Source of the DNA: Streptomyces sp. Ag109_O5-10
GTDB lineage: Bacteria > Actinomycetota > Actinomycetes > Streptomycetales > Streptomycetaceae
Assembly (NCBI RefSeq): GCF_900105755.1
Contig: NZ_FNTQ01000001.1
Span: forward strand, 2,852,001-2,916,000
Length of the DNA: 64,000 bases
Direction of reading: 5' to 3'
Shown here: positions 43,829 through 52,409 of the stretch, piece after piece
Position numbering within the stretch: position 1 is the stretch's first letter
Layout: each line of letters opens with the position of its first letter
Notes under the pieces: generated by a model
What the model was told of the DNA's origin: nothing
The model's database searches: none
The model's input: only the letters and a program-made list of their open reading frames with translations
Position numbers and translations under genes: made by a program

Positions 43829-44006
43829 CGTCAAGTACAAGGAGACGGCCCGCGGGGGGCTCGCGGTGAACATCATCGAGTGCTAGAGGAATGGGACCTG
43901 ACCAGTGCGTTCGTTTCTTTCGGCCCTGGCAGGACCTTCCCTGCTTGCGCGGCGGAGAGTCCCGGGAAGGTCCCTGGGACAGGCTTGAAAATCCCCCGAA
44001 AAGTCC
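43829..44006 (+). repeat. Direct repeat B (right), orphan sdaA 3' end plus flank: putative attachment site
   Basis: Encodes [18 protein letters not shown] and stop, identical in protein to the SdaA C terminus but with several synonymous changes, then 120 bp of matching flank. There is no sdaA body before it. It is therefore an orphan 3' end left (or brought) by site-specific insertion. Confidence 0.85.
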
Positions 44007-44221
44007 CCGGGGTGTCCCCCACCGAACGCCCCTTCACCAGGGTGGCCACGGACGGCTCCAGAACCGACCTTGCGGTCCTCAGAACGTCTCGACGTGCGGA
44101 GTGGACGGCTGTCGCGGTCCGGTTCAACGAGGAGAGCCCGGCCGCCCACGGGCTGGGGCTCGGAGACACGGTGGTCGCCGTCCCTGACCACCATCGCCCC
44201 CCTTGCCCTGGCCGGGGGTGA
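44007..44221 (+). other. Fragmentary coding remnant
   Basis: One frame reads PFTRVATDGSRTDLAVLRTSRRAEWTAVAVRFNEESPAAHGLGLGDTVVAVPDHH before a stop at 44221. It has coding-like composition but no start, and I cannot place it in a family. Confidence 0.3.
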
Positions 44222-44227
44222 GACAGC

Positions 44228-44470
44228 GTGGTGAGGGAGCGTCAGCGGGTGTCGAGGCGGGGCTTGTCGCGCAAGACGGGCTGCCGGGTGGTCCAACGAA
44301 CGGCTCGACGCCGCCGTCGACGAGTTGGCCGCTCTGCGCACCGTCATCTCCCGTGTCGGCAACAACATCGACCGGATCGCCCTCGTCTACAACGCCGGAG
44401 GACAGCCGCTCCCCGACGAACTCGACCGCGCCTCGCCGCGCTTGCCGGGGCCGTGCATGTGGACAAGTAG
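44228..44470 (+). pseudogene. MobC-like mobilization protein, frameshifted
   Basis: RQRVSRRGLSRKTGCRV in one frame continues in another as NERLDAAVDELAALRTVISRVGNNIDRIALVYNAGGQPLPDELDRA. The VGNNIxxIA...YNAGGQPLP pattern is typical of relaxosome MobC proteins of Streptomyces mobilizable elements. A frameshift near 44290 and truncation at both ends make it inactive. It supports the reading of this region as a decayed integrative/mobilizable element. Confidence 0.7.
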
Positions 44471-44506
44471 GCCGCGGGGGCGCGAGCCGCGCCGGATCCT
44501 GATGGC

Positions 44507-45697
44507 ATGAGCGACCCGACTGCAAACCCGGCCTTCCTGCGTGACCCCTACCCGACCTACGCCGCACTGCGCGCTCAGTGCCCGGTGCAGCAGGTTCCGG
44601 CCGGCTCCGGCGGGCGTGGCAGCTACCTCGTCACCGGGTTCGAGGAGGCTCGGGAAGCCCTCGCGGACTCGCGGCTCTCGAAGGACACCGCGGGGTTCTT
44701 CGCGGGCAAGGAGGCGCGGCGGCGTCTCCATCCTGCCGTCGCGCACAACATGCTGGCCACCGATCCGCCGGACCACACCCGGCTGCGCAGGCTGGTGATG
44801 AATTCGTTCACCACTCGGGCAGTGGAGGAACTTCGGCCATTCATCGCCAGGACCGCCGACGCACTGCTGGACAGGTGGCCGGCCGAAGGCCCCGTCGACC
44901 TCGTCGCGACGTTGGCGGTGCCGCTCCCCGTCATCGTGATCTGCGAGCTGCTCGGTGTCCCCGAGCCGGACCGCGCACAGGTCCGGCAGTGGTCTGGCGA
45001 GCTGTTCGCCTCCGGGGCACCCGCCGTCATCGACGCAGCCTCCCACTCCTTGGCGGACTACATGAAGGGGTTGATCGCTGAGAAGCGCTCTCGGCCGGGG
45101 CAGGCCCTGCTCGACCGCCTCATCTCGGCCCGCGACGGGGACGAACGGCTCTCCGAGGGGGAGTTGCTGTCCCTGGGGGTGCTGCTGCTGGTCGCCGGCC
45201 ACGAGACGACGACCAACTTCCTCGGGCTTGCGGTCTTGGCACTGCTTCAGCACCCGTCGGAATTCCAGCGGCTCCTTCGACACCCCGCCGAGATCGCTTC
45301 GTCGCTCGACGAACTACTCCGGTACGACTCGCCCGTCAGCATGGCGACGTTTCGGTTCACCACCGAGGCCGTTGTGCTCGGCGGCGTCGAGATCCCGGCG
45401 GACAACCCGGTATTGGTCGCCATCGGTGCCGCCAACCGCGACCCGGCACGCTGGGCGGAACCGTCCGACCTCGATCTCGACCGGAACGCTGCTGGTCACC
45501 TGAGCTTCGGACACGGGATCCACCGGTGCGTCGGAGCCCCCTTGGCCAAGGCCGAGGCGGAGATCGCGCTCCAGAAGCTGCTCAGCCGGTTCCCCGACAT
45601 GCAGCTCGCGGTGCCGGTAGGACAGCTCACCTGGCGAAAGACCCGCCTGGTTCGGGGCCTCGCGGCGCTACCGGTCTGCCCGGTTCCTGGGAGGTAG
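44507..45697 (+). CDS. Cytochrome P450
   Basis: A 396-residue bacterial P450. I-helix [10 protein letters not shown], ExxR in ELLRYDSP, and heme loop [19 protein letters not shown] with the cysteine ligand are complete. It is an electron-accepting monooxygenase; no ferredoxin or reductase gene is adjacent and the substrate is unknown. The ATG at 44507 lacks a strong ribosome site. It lies just after the MobC remnant and before transposase debris, so it may have been acquired with the island. Confidence 0.93.
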   Translation: MSDPTANPAFLRDPYPTYAALRAQCPVQQVPAGSGGRGSYLVTGFEEAREALADSRLSKDTAGFFAGKEARRRLHPAVAHNMLATDPPDHTRLRRLVMNSFTTRAVEELRPFIARTADALLDRWPAEGPVDLVATLAVPLPVIVICELLGVPEPDRAQVRQWSGELFASGAPAVIDAASHSLADYMKGLIAEKRSRPGQALLDRLISARDGDERLSEGELLSLGVLLLVAGHETTTNFLGLAVLALLQHPSEFQRLLRHPAEIASSLDELLRYDSPVSMATFRFTTEAVVLGGVEIPADNPVLVAIGAANRDPARWAEPSDLDLDRNAAGHLSFGHGIHRCVGAPLAKAEAEIALQKLLSRFPDMQLAVPVGQLTWRKTRLVRGLAALPVCPVPGR

Positions 45698-45946
45698 TCG
45701 GCATGCTCTCGCCGGGTGTGCATGGCGTCGCCGGTGACCACGGCCCCAGCCAGGTCGGCGACGGTGTCCGGCAACGACCGGAGACAGGTGATCTTGTTGG
45801 TTTTCGTCCGGGGCGAAGTGGATGGCCGTGCCGGTGTCCGGGTCCGCTCCGGACCCGCGGACGACCAGGTAGTCCGCGTCGCGCCGCCAGCGGATGCGCG
45901 AGCGGCCCGTGGGACCGATGAGGAAGGTGAAGGGGTGCGCGTTCAC
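45690..45946 (-). pseudogene. ISAs1-type transposase fragment joined to an unknown N terminus
   Basis: In one minus frame, [40 protein letters not shown] (about 45690-45810) matches the core of ISAs1-family transposases (KTNEI...GAVVTxDALHTQxxHA). Upstream, in a different frame, a short ATG-started stretch ([20 protein letters not shown], 45946 leftward) is of unknown origin. No full transposase, ends or target duplication are visible. Confidence 0.6.
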
Positions 45947-45959
45947 CGGCGGGCGCCGG

Positions 45960-46862
45960 TCAGTCCGCGGTCAGCCACGCGCGCGTACCGAACGAGGCGC
46001 ACGCGCGGGAGGCCACCGCCGCGGCCCGGGCCAGGGCTTCAGCGAAGGCCGGCCCGTCGAGGGGGCCGGGACCGCTCAGCTGGTGGGCGAGGGCACCGTG
46101 CAGGACGTCCCCCGCGCCCAGCGTGTCCACCACGCGGGTCTCCGGAACACCGACCAGGCCACCGCCGCCGGGGCCCGCCCACACGATCGGCGCCGCGCCG
46201 CCGGTGACCGCCGCCCAGGTCACCCCGTGGTCCCGGAGGAACTCCAGGGTCTCGACGGGCGAGGCGGTACCGGGCGGGTGGAAGTCCGCCGAGCACACGG
46301 CGACGTCGGTCGAGGCCAGCAGCCGCTCCGTGCCGTCCTTCCAGCTGCCCCCGTCGAGCAGGGTGGGCCGGCCGGCCGCGCGGGCGGCGTGCGCGACCTC
46401 GACGGCCAGGTCCATGTGGTGGCCGTCGAACTCGGCGATGTCGCACGACGCCACCAGCTCCGCCAGGCCGGCCGGGGCCCGCAGCCGGTGCCCGGTCGCG
46501 TTGGTCGAGGCGACCGCGCGCTCTCCGGTCGCCTCGGTGACCAGGACCGAGGACACCGCGGGCGGCTGCACGCGGTCGGCCGCGAGGTCCGTGACGCGCA
46601 CGCCGAGCGCGTCCAGGTCCGCCCGGACGCCGAGCGCCAGCGGATGGGAGCCGAGGCCCGTGAGCAGCCGGGGCCGGCCGCCCAGCCGGCCGAAGGCCAC
46701 CGCCGCGCCCGTGGCCGGACCGCCCGCCGCCACCACCTGGTCACGGGCCGTCAGTTTCTCGTCCGGCCCCGGCACATGGTCCACCAGCTGGACGACGTCC
46801 AGGGTGCACAGCCCCACGAAGAGGCCCACGGGCCGCCGTCCCGCCATCGGATCCGTCCGCAC
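45960..46862 (-). CDS. PfkB-family carbohydrate kinase
   Basis: A 300-residue ribokinase-fold sugar kinase. The N terminus FVGLCTLDVVQLVDHVPGPDEKLTA...AAGGPATGAAVAFGRLGG and the C-terminal catalytic motif VVDTLGAGDVLHGALAHQL (Asp base) are intact. The substrate is unknown; the region after LTGLGSHPLAL fits sugar-binding of the ribokinase type. GTG 46862 is supported by AAGGAGG five bases upstream. Confidence 0.9.
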   Translation of the reverse strand: MRTDPMAGRRPVGLFVGLCTLDVVQLVDHVPGPDEKLTARDQVVAAGGPATGAAVAFGRLGGRPRLLTGLGSHPLALGVRADLDALGVRVTDLAADRVQPPAVSSVLVTEATGERAVASTNATGHRLRAPAGLAELVASCDIAEFDGHHMDLAVEVAHAARAAGRPTLLDGGSWKDGTERLLASTDVAVCSADFHPPGTASPVETLEFLRDHGVTWAAVTGGAAPIVWAGPGGGGLVGVPETRVVDTLGAGDVLHGALAHQLSGPGPLDGPAFAEALARAAAVASRACASFGTRAWLTAD

Positions 46863-47019
46863 CAGCGCCTCCTTCGGCCTCGGCCCGCGGCCAGCGTACG
46901 TGCGGCCTCGTGCGTCCTGCGGGAGCTCCGGAGGCCGATGTTCCCCCAGGGGCTACCGATCAGTAACCGTATGCTTCTACGCTGCCGCCAACTCATCATC
47001 AAACCAAGGGAGTTGGGTC

Positions 47020-48075
47020 ATGCGTGTCCTGAGACGGCTGGCGGCGGTCGTAGGTGCCGGGGCCCTGTTCGTGATGGCGGGCTCGGCCGCGCACGCGACC
47101 ACGGCCGCGGCCACGGACCTGAACGCGGCGAAGTTCTCCGAGACCACCTCCGTCGGCACGCACAACGCGTACGACAAGGGGAAGTACGCCTACTGGGCGC
47201 AGGCGCTGGACTCCGGGGCCTCGCTGCTGGAGCTGGACGTGTACGTCGACAGCATCAGCAAGCGGTGGCGGGTCAGCCACAGCAACCCGTGGGGCAACGA
47301 CAACAACTGCGAACACGCCGCCACGCCCAGTCAGTTGTACAGCCAGGCCACCAGCCAGGACCTCGGCAGCTGCCTCGACAACATGGCGGCCTGGGAGCAA
47401 CTGCACCCGGACCACGCGCCCGTCGTCGTCAAGGTCGAGATGAAGGTCGGGTTCAACCAGACCATCGGCCTCGGGCCCACCGCCTTCGACACGCTCGTCT
47501 CGCAGAAGCTCGGCAGCAGCGTGTACAAGCCGGCCGACCTGCTCGGCTCCTCGTACTCGACGCTCGACGCCGCCGCGAAGGCCAACGCCTGGCCCTCCCG
47601 TGACGCGCTCAAGGGCAAGTTCGTCTTCGAGCTGATCCCGGGCACGGTGGAGCAGGCCAACCCGTTCGACCACTACTGGACGGACAAGGAGTACGGCGAC
47701 CACCTGCGAGACCTGTACGCGGCCGGGAACATCTCCCAGGCCCAGGCCTTCCCCGCCGTCCTGGGCGCCGCGAACGGCGATCCGCGGACCAGCAGGTACG
47801 ACGCCTCCATCCAGCCCTGGTTCGTGTTCTTCGACGGCGACGCGGCGACGTACGTGAACAACGGCTACGACACGTCGTTCTACGCCACGAACCACTACAT
47901 CCTGATCATGACGGACGCCTCCAACGTCTCACCGGCGATCTCCTCGACCGCGCCGACCGACGCCGAGGTCGCGGCCCGGCTGGCGCTGCTGGCCGCCGAC
48001 CACGCCAGCATCATCACCTCCGACTGGTCGACGAAGTCGGCGGCCGTGCTCGGCGGGGTGGCGGCCCGCGGCTGA
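47020..48075 (+). CDS. Secreted PI-PLC-like phosphodiesterase
   Basis: A 351-residue protein with a Sec signal peptide (RRLAAVVGAGALFVMAGSAAHA). The PI-PLC X-domain start VGTHNAYDKG supplies the first catalytic histidine, ELDVYVD and the second histidine in RVSHSNPW follow, and VVVKVEMKVGF and FVFELIPGT fit the calcium-dependent PI-PLC-like family (Pfam PI-PLC-C1). It would cleave phosphodiesters outside the cell. Ribosome site GGGAG precedes the ATG. Confidence 0.88.
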   Translation: MRVLRRLAAVVGAGALFVMAGSAAHATTAAATDLNAAKFSETTSVGTHNAYDKGKYAYWAQALDSGASLLELDVYVDSISKRWRVSHSNPWGNDNNCEHAATPSQLYSQATSQDLGSCLDNMAAWEQLHPDHAPVVVKVEMKVGFNQTIGLGPTAFDTLVSQKLGSSVYKPADLLGSSYSTLDAAAKANAWPSRDALKGKFVFELIPGTVEQANPFDHYWTDKEYGDHLRDLYAAGNISQAQAFPAVLGAANGDPRTSRYDASIQPWFVFFDGDAATYVNNGYDTSFYATNHYILIMTDASNVSPAISSTAPTDAEVAARLALLAADHASIITSDWSTKSAAVLGGVAARG

Positions 48076-48173
48076 CAATTCACGCGCCCACGCGGATCCC
48101 TCTCGGCGTGGCGGGGAATACGAGATACGCAGTTGCAACTCGTGTCACCCCACGGGCACCCAGGGAGTCCCCC

Positions 48174-48734
48174 ATGCTGCACGGCATCGACGTGAGCGCG
48201 TACCAGTCCTCCAGCTACGACACGGATGGCCTCTCCTTCGTGTTCATCAAGGCGACGGAGGGGCGTTCGTACGTCAACCCCAAACTCGCCGCCCAGACCA
48301 AGACCGGCCGCGACGCCGGACTGGTCGTCGGCTACTACCACTTCCTCTGGCCCGGCAACCTCACCGCCCAGGCCGAGTACTTCGTCCAGCACGCCCCCGA
48401 AAAGGCGGGCGAGATCCTCGCCGTCGACTGGGAGACCACCGGCGACGGCACCCACGCCAGCAACGCCGAGAAGGACTCCTTCATCCGCAAGGTGAAGGCA
48501 CTCAGGCCCGGCTACCGGGTGGTGCTCTACACCAACCGGAATTTCTGGCTCAACATCGACACCACCTCGTACGCCGGCGACGGCCTCTGGATCGCCGACT
48601 ACGTCGGCGCGGGCCACCCCCGCATCAGGGCCGACTGGGTCTTCCACCAGTACACCAGCGATCCGCACGACAAGGACGTCGCGGACTTCGCGAGCAAGGC
48701 CGCCCTCAAGGCCTGGGCCGCGAAGAAGGATTGA
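48174..48734 (+). CDS. GH25 lysozyme without signal peptide
   Basis: A 186-residue single-domain glycoside hydrolase family 25 protein beginning MLHGIDVSAYQ. Catalytic acids sit in GIDVSAYQ (Asp) and AVDWETTG (Asp-x-Glu); YYHFLWPG and WVFHQYTSDPH are family features. It cleaves the MurNAc-GlcNAc bond. No signal peptide precedes the domain, although AGGGAGTCCCCC gives a good ribosome site at this ATG. Export may be by lysis, an alternative route, or the enzyme may be a phage-type endolysin. Confidence 0.9.
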   Translation: MLHGIDVSAYQSSSYDTDGLSFVFIKATEGRSYVNPKLAAQTKTGRDAGLVVGYYHFLWPGNLTAQAEYFVQHAPEKAGEILAVDWETTGDGTHASNAEKDSFIRKVKALRPGYRVVLYTNRNFWLNIDTTSYAGDGLWIADYVGAGHPRIRADWVFHQYTSDPHDKDVADFASKAALKAWAAKKD

Positions 48735-48839
48735 GCGGCGCGGTACCGGTCCGCGGCGGCCGGTGGCGGGACCGGACCGAGCGACCGGACCGAGGGCCCC
48801 GGTCCCGCCGCCGGCCGTCCCGCAAGCCCGGCGGAGCCG

Positions 48840-49502
48840 TCAGCCGCGGAAGTTCTCCGGGCGCTCGGGGGACGCCTGCGCCAGGGCCTTGCGTACGCCC
48901 TCCGCGTCGGCGCGCAGGCCGTAGACCGGGGTGCCCGGCTGCTGACGCCAGGAGTCGTCGATGCCGCCGTTGTCGACCGTGTCGAAGCCGAGTTCGTCGA
49001 TCAGGGCGCGGACGACCCGCTTGGCGGCCTCGTCGTCGCCGGAGACCGGGACGGCCTGGCGCTCGGGGTCGCCGGCGGGGCGGCCACGGTCCAGGATGTC
49101 CTGGGCGAAGGTGCCGTTGAAGACCTTGATCACGGGGTGGCCGATCTGCCGCTCGGTCCAGCGGCTCTCCGTGATGCCCTCGTCCTCGATACCGGCGATC
49201 CGGCCGTCCCGCTCCCGCGGGTAGTAGTTGCCGGTGTCGATCACGGCGACGTTCTCCGTGGCGCCGTCCAGGAGCCCGGACGGCAGGTTCGGGACCGCCT
49301 TCACCGGGACCGTGACCACCACGACCTCGGCGCCCCGCGCGGCCTCCTCGGCCCGTACCGCCGTCGCCCCCGTCTCCTCGGCCAGGGCGGCCAGCGTCTC
49401 GGGGCCCCGCGAGTTCGCCACGGACACGTCGTGCCCGAGGGTGGTCAGCCGCCGGGTGAGGTTGCCGCCGATGTTGCCCGCCCCGATGATGCCGATCTTC
49501 AT
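48840..49502 (-). CDS. NADPH-dependent F420 reductase-like / NAD-binding protein
   Basis: A 220-residue Rossmann protein starting MKIGIIGAGNIGGNLTRRL, with VSVANSRGPETL (the NADP-phosphate site) and VVVTVPVKAVPNL. This is the FNO/ProC-like family usually annotated as NADPH-dependent F420 reductase or 'predicted dinucleotide-binding enzyme'. Whether it uses F420 is not determined from the sequence. Start at ATG 49502 after GAGAGGCGTGTC. Confidence 0.87.
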   Translation of the reverse strand: MKIGIIGAGNIGGNLTRRLTTLGHDVSVANSRGPETLAALAEETGATAVRAEEAARGAEVVVVTVPVKAVPNLPSGLLDGATENVAVIDTGNYYPRERDGRIAGIEDEGITESRWTERQIGHPVIKVFNGTFAQDILDRGRPAGDPERQAVPVSGDDEAAKRVVRALIDELGFDTVDNGGIDDSWRQQPGTPVYGLRADAEGVRKALAQASPERPENFRG

Positions 49503-49632
49503 GACACGCCTCTCGAGAGTCGATGCATTCGCATACATGCGCTGCTGCGCGGCGACAACCTCGGGCGTGCGCGGCCTATTCCACGACTGGTCCGAACGAG
49601 TGAGACCCGGTTCCGGACCCGGGGCCCGCCGC

Positions 49633-50634
49633 TCAGATCCGTACGACGATCTTGCCGATGTGCGTGTCGGACTCCATCAGGCGGTGCGCGTCCCGGATGC
49701 GGTCCAGGCCGTCCAGCACCTCACCGACGACCGGGCGGAAGCCGCCGTCGGCCAGGCCCGCGTTGAGGAAGGCGGTGGATCGGCGCCGGCCCTCAGGGGT
49801 CGCGGTGAGGACCCCGTTGGCGTAGGTGTGAATCGTGAAGGGCCAGTTCCAGGGGAGCTCGGCGGGGCTGCCGTCCAGCCAGCCGTAGACCACCGCCCTG
49901 CCGCCCTCGGCCAGTCCCTCCGCCAGCGGGCGGAAGTCCGGGCCGCCGATCGCGTCGAACAGCACCTCGGCGCCGCTGCCCCCGGTGAGCCGCCTGACCT
50001 CCTTCGCCACGTCCTGCGCCGCCGACCGCCCGGTGACGATCACCTCCGCCGCGCCCAGCTCCAGCAGCCGACTGCGCTTGTCCGCGGTGCGGGTGGTGGC
50101 GAGCGGGACCGCGCCGATCCGGCGGGCGACCTGGATCGCCGCGGTGCCGACGCCACTGGACGCCCCGGTGATCAGGACGTGGTCCCCTGGCCGCAGCCCG
50201 GCGGTCTCCAGCAGTCCGCCGTACGCCGTCGTGTACGTCAGCCAGGCCGCGGCACCGGTGACCGCGTCCACGCCGTCGGGGCGCGGGACGACCGAGGACG
50301 CGGGCAGCACCACACGCTCCGCGTACACGCCCCGCGCGCTCATCTCGATGCCGGGGCCGGTGGTCACCGGGTCGCCGACGGCCGGTTCGGTGACGCCCTC
50401 GCCGACGGCCTCGACGGTCCCGGCGGCCTCGTAGCCGAGCCGGGAGGCGGGCAGGGTCGGCTGGTAGTAGTAGGTGCCCGACCGGAACAGCGCTTCGGCC
50501 CGGTTGAGGCCCAAGGCCTCGACGCGGACGACGACCTGGCCGGGGCCGGGTTCCGGGAGCGGTACGTCCTCGACGGTCAGGACGTCGGGTCCGCCGGTCT
50601 CGTGGAAGAGCACGGTGCGTGCGGTGTTCGTCAT
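49633..50634 (-). CDS. Zinc-independent quinone oxidoreductase-like MDR protein
   Basis: A 333-residue medium-chain dehydrogenase/reductase: HETGGPDVLTVEDVPLPEPGPGQV, GYEAAGTVEAVG, and the NADPH-binding VLITGASSGVGTAAIQVA. It lacks the structural-zinc cysteines, so it is of the QOR/crotonyl-type. It is divergent from an AraC regulator 90 bp away, which probably controls it. Confidence 0.9.
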   Translation of the reverse strand: MTNTARTVLFHETGGPDVLTVEDVPLPEPGPGQVVVRVEALGLNRAEALFRSGTYYYQPTLPASRLGYEAAGTVEAVGEGVTEPAVGDPVTTGPGIEMSARGVYAERVVLPASSVVPRPDGVDAVTGAAAWLTYTTAYGGLLETAGLRPGDHVLITGASSGVGTAAIQVARRIGAVPLATTRTADKRSRLLELGAAEVIVTGRSAAQDVAKEVRRLTGGSGAEVLFDAIGGPDFRPLAEGLAEGGRAVVYGWLDGSPAELPWNWPFTIHTYANGVLTATPEGRRRSTAFLNAGLADGGFRPVVGEVLDGLDRIRDAHRLMESDTHIGKIVVRI

Positions 50635-50724
50635 GCGCTCGACGCTAGGCGGCGCCCGCGAGACGATCCATGCCCTGCTGTCTCGCTTCCCTGTCCGATC
50701 GTCTCGCCGGACTACGGTGTGGAC

Positions 50725-51732
50725 ATGGACGTACTGAGCGACGCGGTCGCCGCGATGCGCACCGGGCGGCCGCACTCCTCCCGCCGGGACAAGCACGCGC
50801 CCTGGGGGATGCGGTTCGCCGCCTCGGAGGGCGCCGGGTTCCATGTCGTGCTGGGCGGGTCGGCGTGGCTGCTGCCGGCGGTCGGCGAGCCGGTGGCGCT
50901 GGGTCCGGGGGATGTGGTGTTCCTGGCCCACGGGCACGGCCACGCCCTGGCCAGCGGACCGGGCGTACCGCTGCAGGACGTGCGGCCGGGGCCGGACGGC
51001 CGCTGGCCCGAACCGCCGCGTACGGCGCGGGAGGGGGAGCCGGACACGGTCCTGCTGTGCGGCGCCTACCAGCTGGACCGCTCCCGCGCCCACCGGCTGC
51101 TCTCCGAGTTGCCGGAGGTGGTTCATCTGCCCGCCCGGGTGGGCGCCCACCGCTCGCTGCGGGCCGCGGTGGAACTGCTCGGGATGGAGCTGGAGGAGCG
51201 GCAGCCGGGCGCGGACGCCATCGTCACCTCGCTGCTCGACACCCTGCTGCTCTACATCCTGCGGGCCTGGTGGCAGCGGGAGCGGGGCGGTGAGGAGGGC
51301 AGGGGCTGGTCCGCCGCGCTGGCCGATCCCGCGGTCTCGGCGGCGCTGCGCGCCGTGCACCGCGACCCGGCCCACCCCTGGACGGTGGCCGAACTCGCCG
51401 CCCGGGGCGGCCTGTCCCGCGCGGCCTTCGCCCGCCGTTTCACCGCGCTCGTGGGCGAACCGCCCCTGGCCTACCTGACCTGGTGGCGGATGACCAGCGC
51501 CGGCCGGCTGCTGCGCGACGCCACCCTCACCCTGCGCCAGGTCGCCGAACGCACCGGGTACACCTCGGAGTTCGCCTTCGCCAAGGCCTTCAAGCGGGAG
51601 TACGGCACGGCACCCGGCCAGTACCGCAGAGCCGCCGGCCGCGCCACGACCGGCGCCGCCGACCGACCCGCGCACGGCACCGGGGACCACCCCGTGAACG
51701 GGACCACCCGCGAGGCCGGTCCCGCCGGCTGA
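50725..51732 (+). CDS. AraC-family regulator with cupin sensor
   Basis: A 335-residue regulator. The N-terminal cupin_6-type sensor (GMRFAASEGAGFHVVLGGSAWLL...LGPGDVVFLAHGHGHALAS) is followed by a two-helix-turn-helix AraC domain near residues 205-305 (WTVAELAARGGLSRAAFARRFTALVGEPPLAYLTWWRM...LRQVAERTGYTSEFAFAKAFKREYG). A Thr/Gly/Pro-rich 35-residue tail follows. Divergent from the quinone oxidoreductase gene, its likely target. Confidence 0.92.
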   Translation: MDVLSDAVAAMRTGRPHSSRRDKHAPWGMRFAASEGAGFHVVLGGSAWLLPAVGEPVALGPGDVVFLAHGHGHALASGPGVPLQDVRPGPDGRWPEPPRTAREGEPDTVLLCGAYQLDRSRAHRLLSELPEVVHLPARVGAHRSLRAAVELLGMELEERQPGADAIVTSLLDTLLLYILRAWWQRERGGEEGRGWSAALADPAVSAALRAVHRDPAHPWTVAELAARGGLSRAAFARRFTALVGEPPLAYLTWWRMTSAGRLLRDATLTLRQVAERTGYTSEFAFAKAFKREYGTAPGQYRRAAGRATTGAADRPAHGTGDHPVNGTTREAGPAG

Positions 51733-51739
51733 CCGCCCA

Positions 51740-52070
51740 GCGGATCCGCCGGCTCCACCCGCGACACCACCGCCGCCGTCTCCGCGTCGCGCCCGGACAC
51801 CGCGCGGGCCGGCGCGCTGGACGCACTGCGCCGGGCCCGGCCGCGGCCGGCGACCGTCCTCGTCACCCGTCACCCGTCACCTGGAGGAGCTTCCGGGGGG
51901 CACCACCCATGTGCCGCTGCTGCGCGCGGCCGGCGGCCGAGGTCCTCACCGGCGACCGGGGTGGCAAGCGCCTCGGCCTGCCGCTGGCCCTGGAACGGCA
52001 CGGCGGCCGCCGGACGGGCCGGGGCGAGGCCGGGGCGGTCGACACCGCGGCAGCCGGCTCCGGGGCATGA
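51740..52070 (+). pseudogene. C-terminal remnant of an ABC transporter ATPase
   Basis: Pieces in two frames, ALDALRRARPRPATVLVTRH ... HLEELPGGTTHVPLLRA and AAEVLTGDRGGKRLGLPLALERHGGR, match the end of ABC ATPases of the type LDAL...TVLVTHHLEELP...VLTGDxLSxxFGLPL. Walker motifs are absent and at least one frameshift occurs near 51940. The gap 51733-52136 holds nothing else. Confidence 0.55.
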
Positions 52071-52136
52071 GAGAGGGGCGCCCCGCACCCCCGGTGCCGG
52101 GCGCCCCTGCCCTCGTGGGACCTGCTCTCGTGGGAC

Positions 52137-52349
52137 CTACTTGTTCAGGTAGGCCCAGTACTCGTCGAACGACAGGACCTTGTCGCCGTTGAGGTCGCGG
52201 GTCTTGATGATGGCCTCGGCCACCGCCTCGGTGACGTTCCAGTCGCCCCCCTGCGCGAGAGCGGACTTGAACTCGGCGGCGGTGATGAAACCGTCACCGT
52301 CCGCGTCGATCCGCTCGAAGTGCGCGCGTGCCTCGTCGATGTCCGCCAC
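52137..52349 (-). CDS. EF-hand calcium-binding protein (calerythrin-like)
   Basis: A 70-residue protein with two EF-hands: DADGDGFITAAEF and DLNGDKVLSFDEY, each with acidic residues at loop positions 1, 3, 5 and 12. It is like the small Streptomyces CabB/CabD proteins, cytosolic calcium buffers or sensors. It stands alone. Confidence 0.9.
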   Translation of the reverse strand: MADIDEARAHFERIDADGDGFITAAEFKSALAQGGDWNVTEAVAEAIIKTRDLNGDKVLSFDEYWAYLNK

Positions 52350-52409
52350 CGATCCGCCCCTTTATGTCCGTGTTTCCATTGTCGTACCGGCGTAGTGCCG
52401 CAGGCCAGG

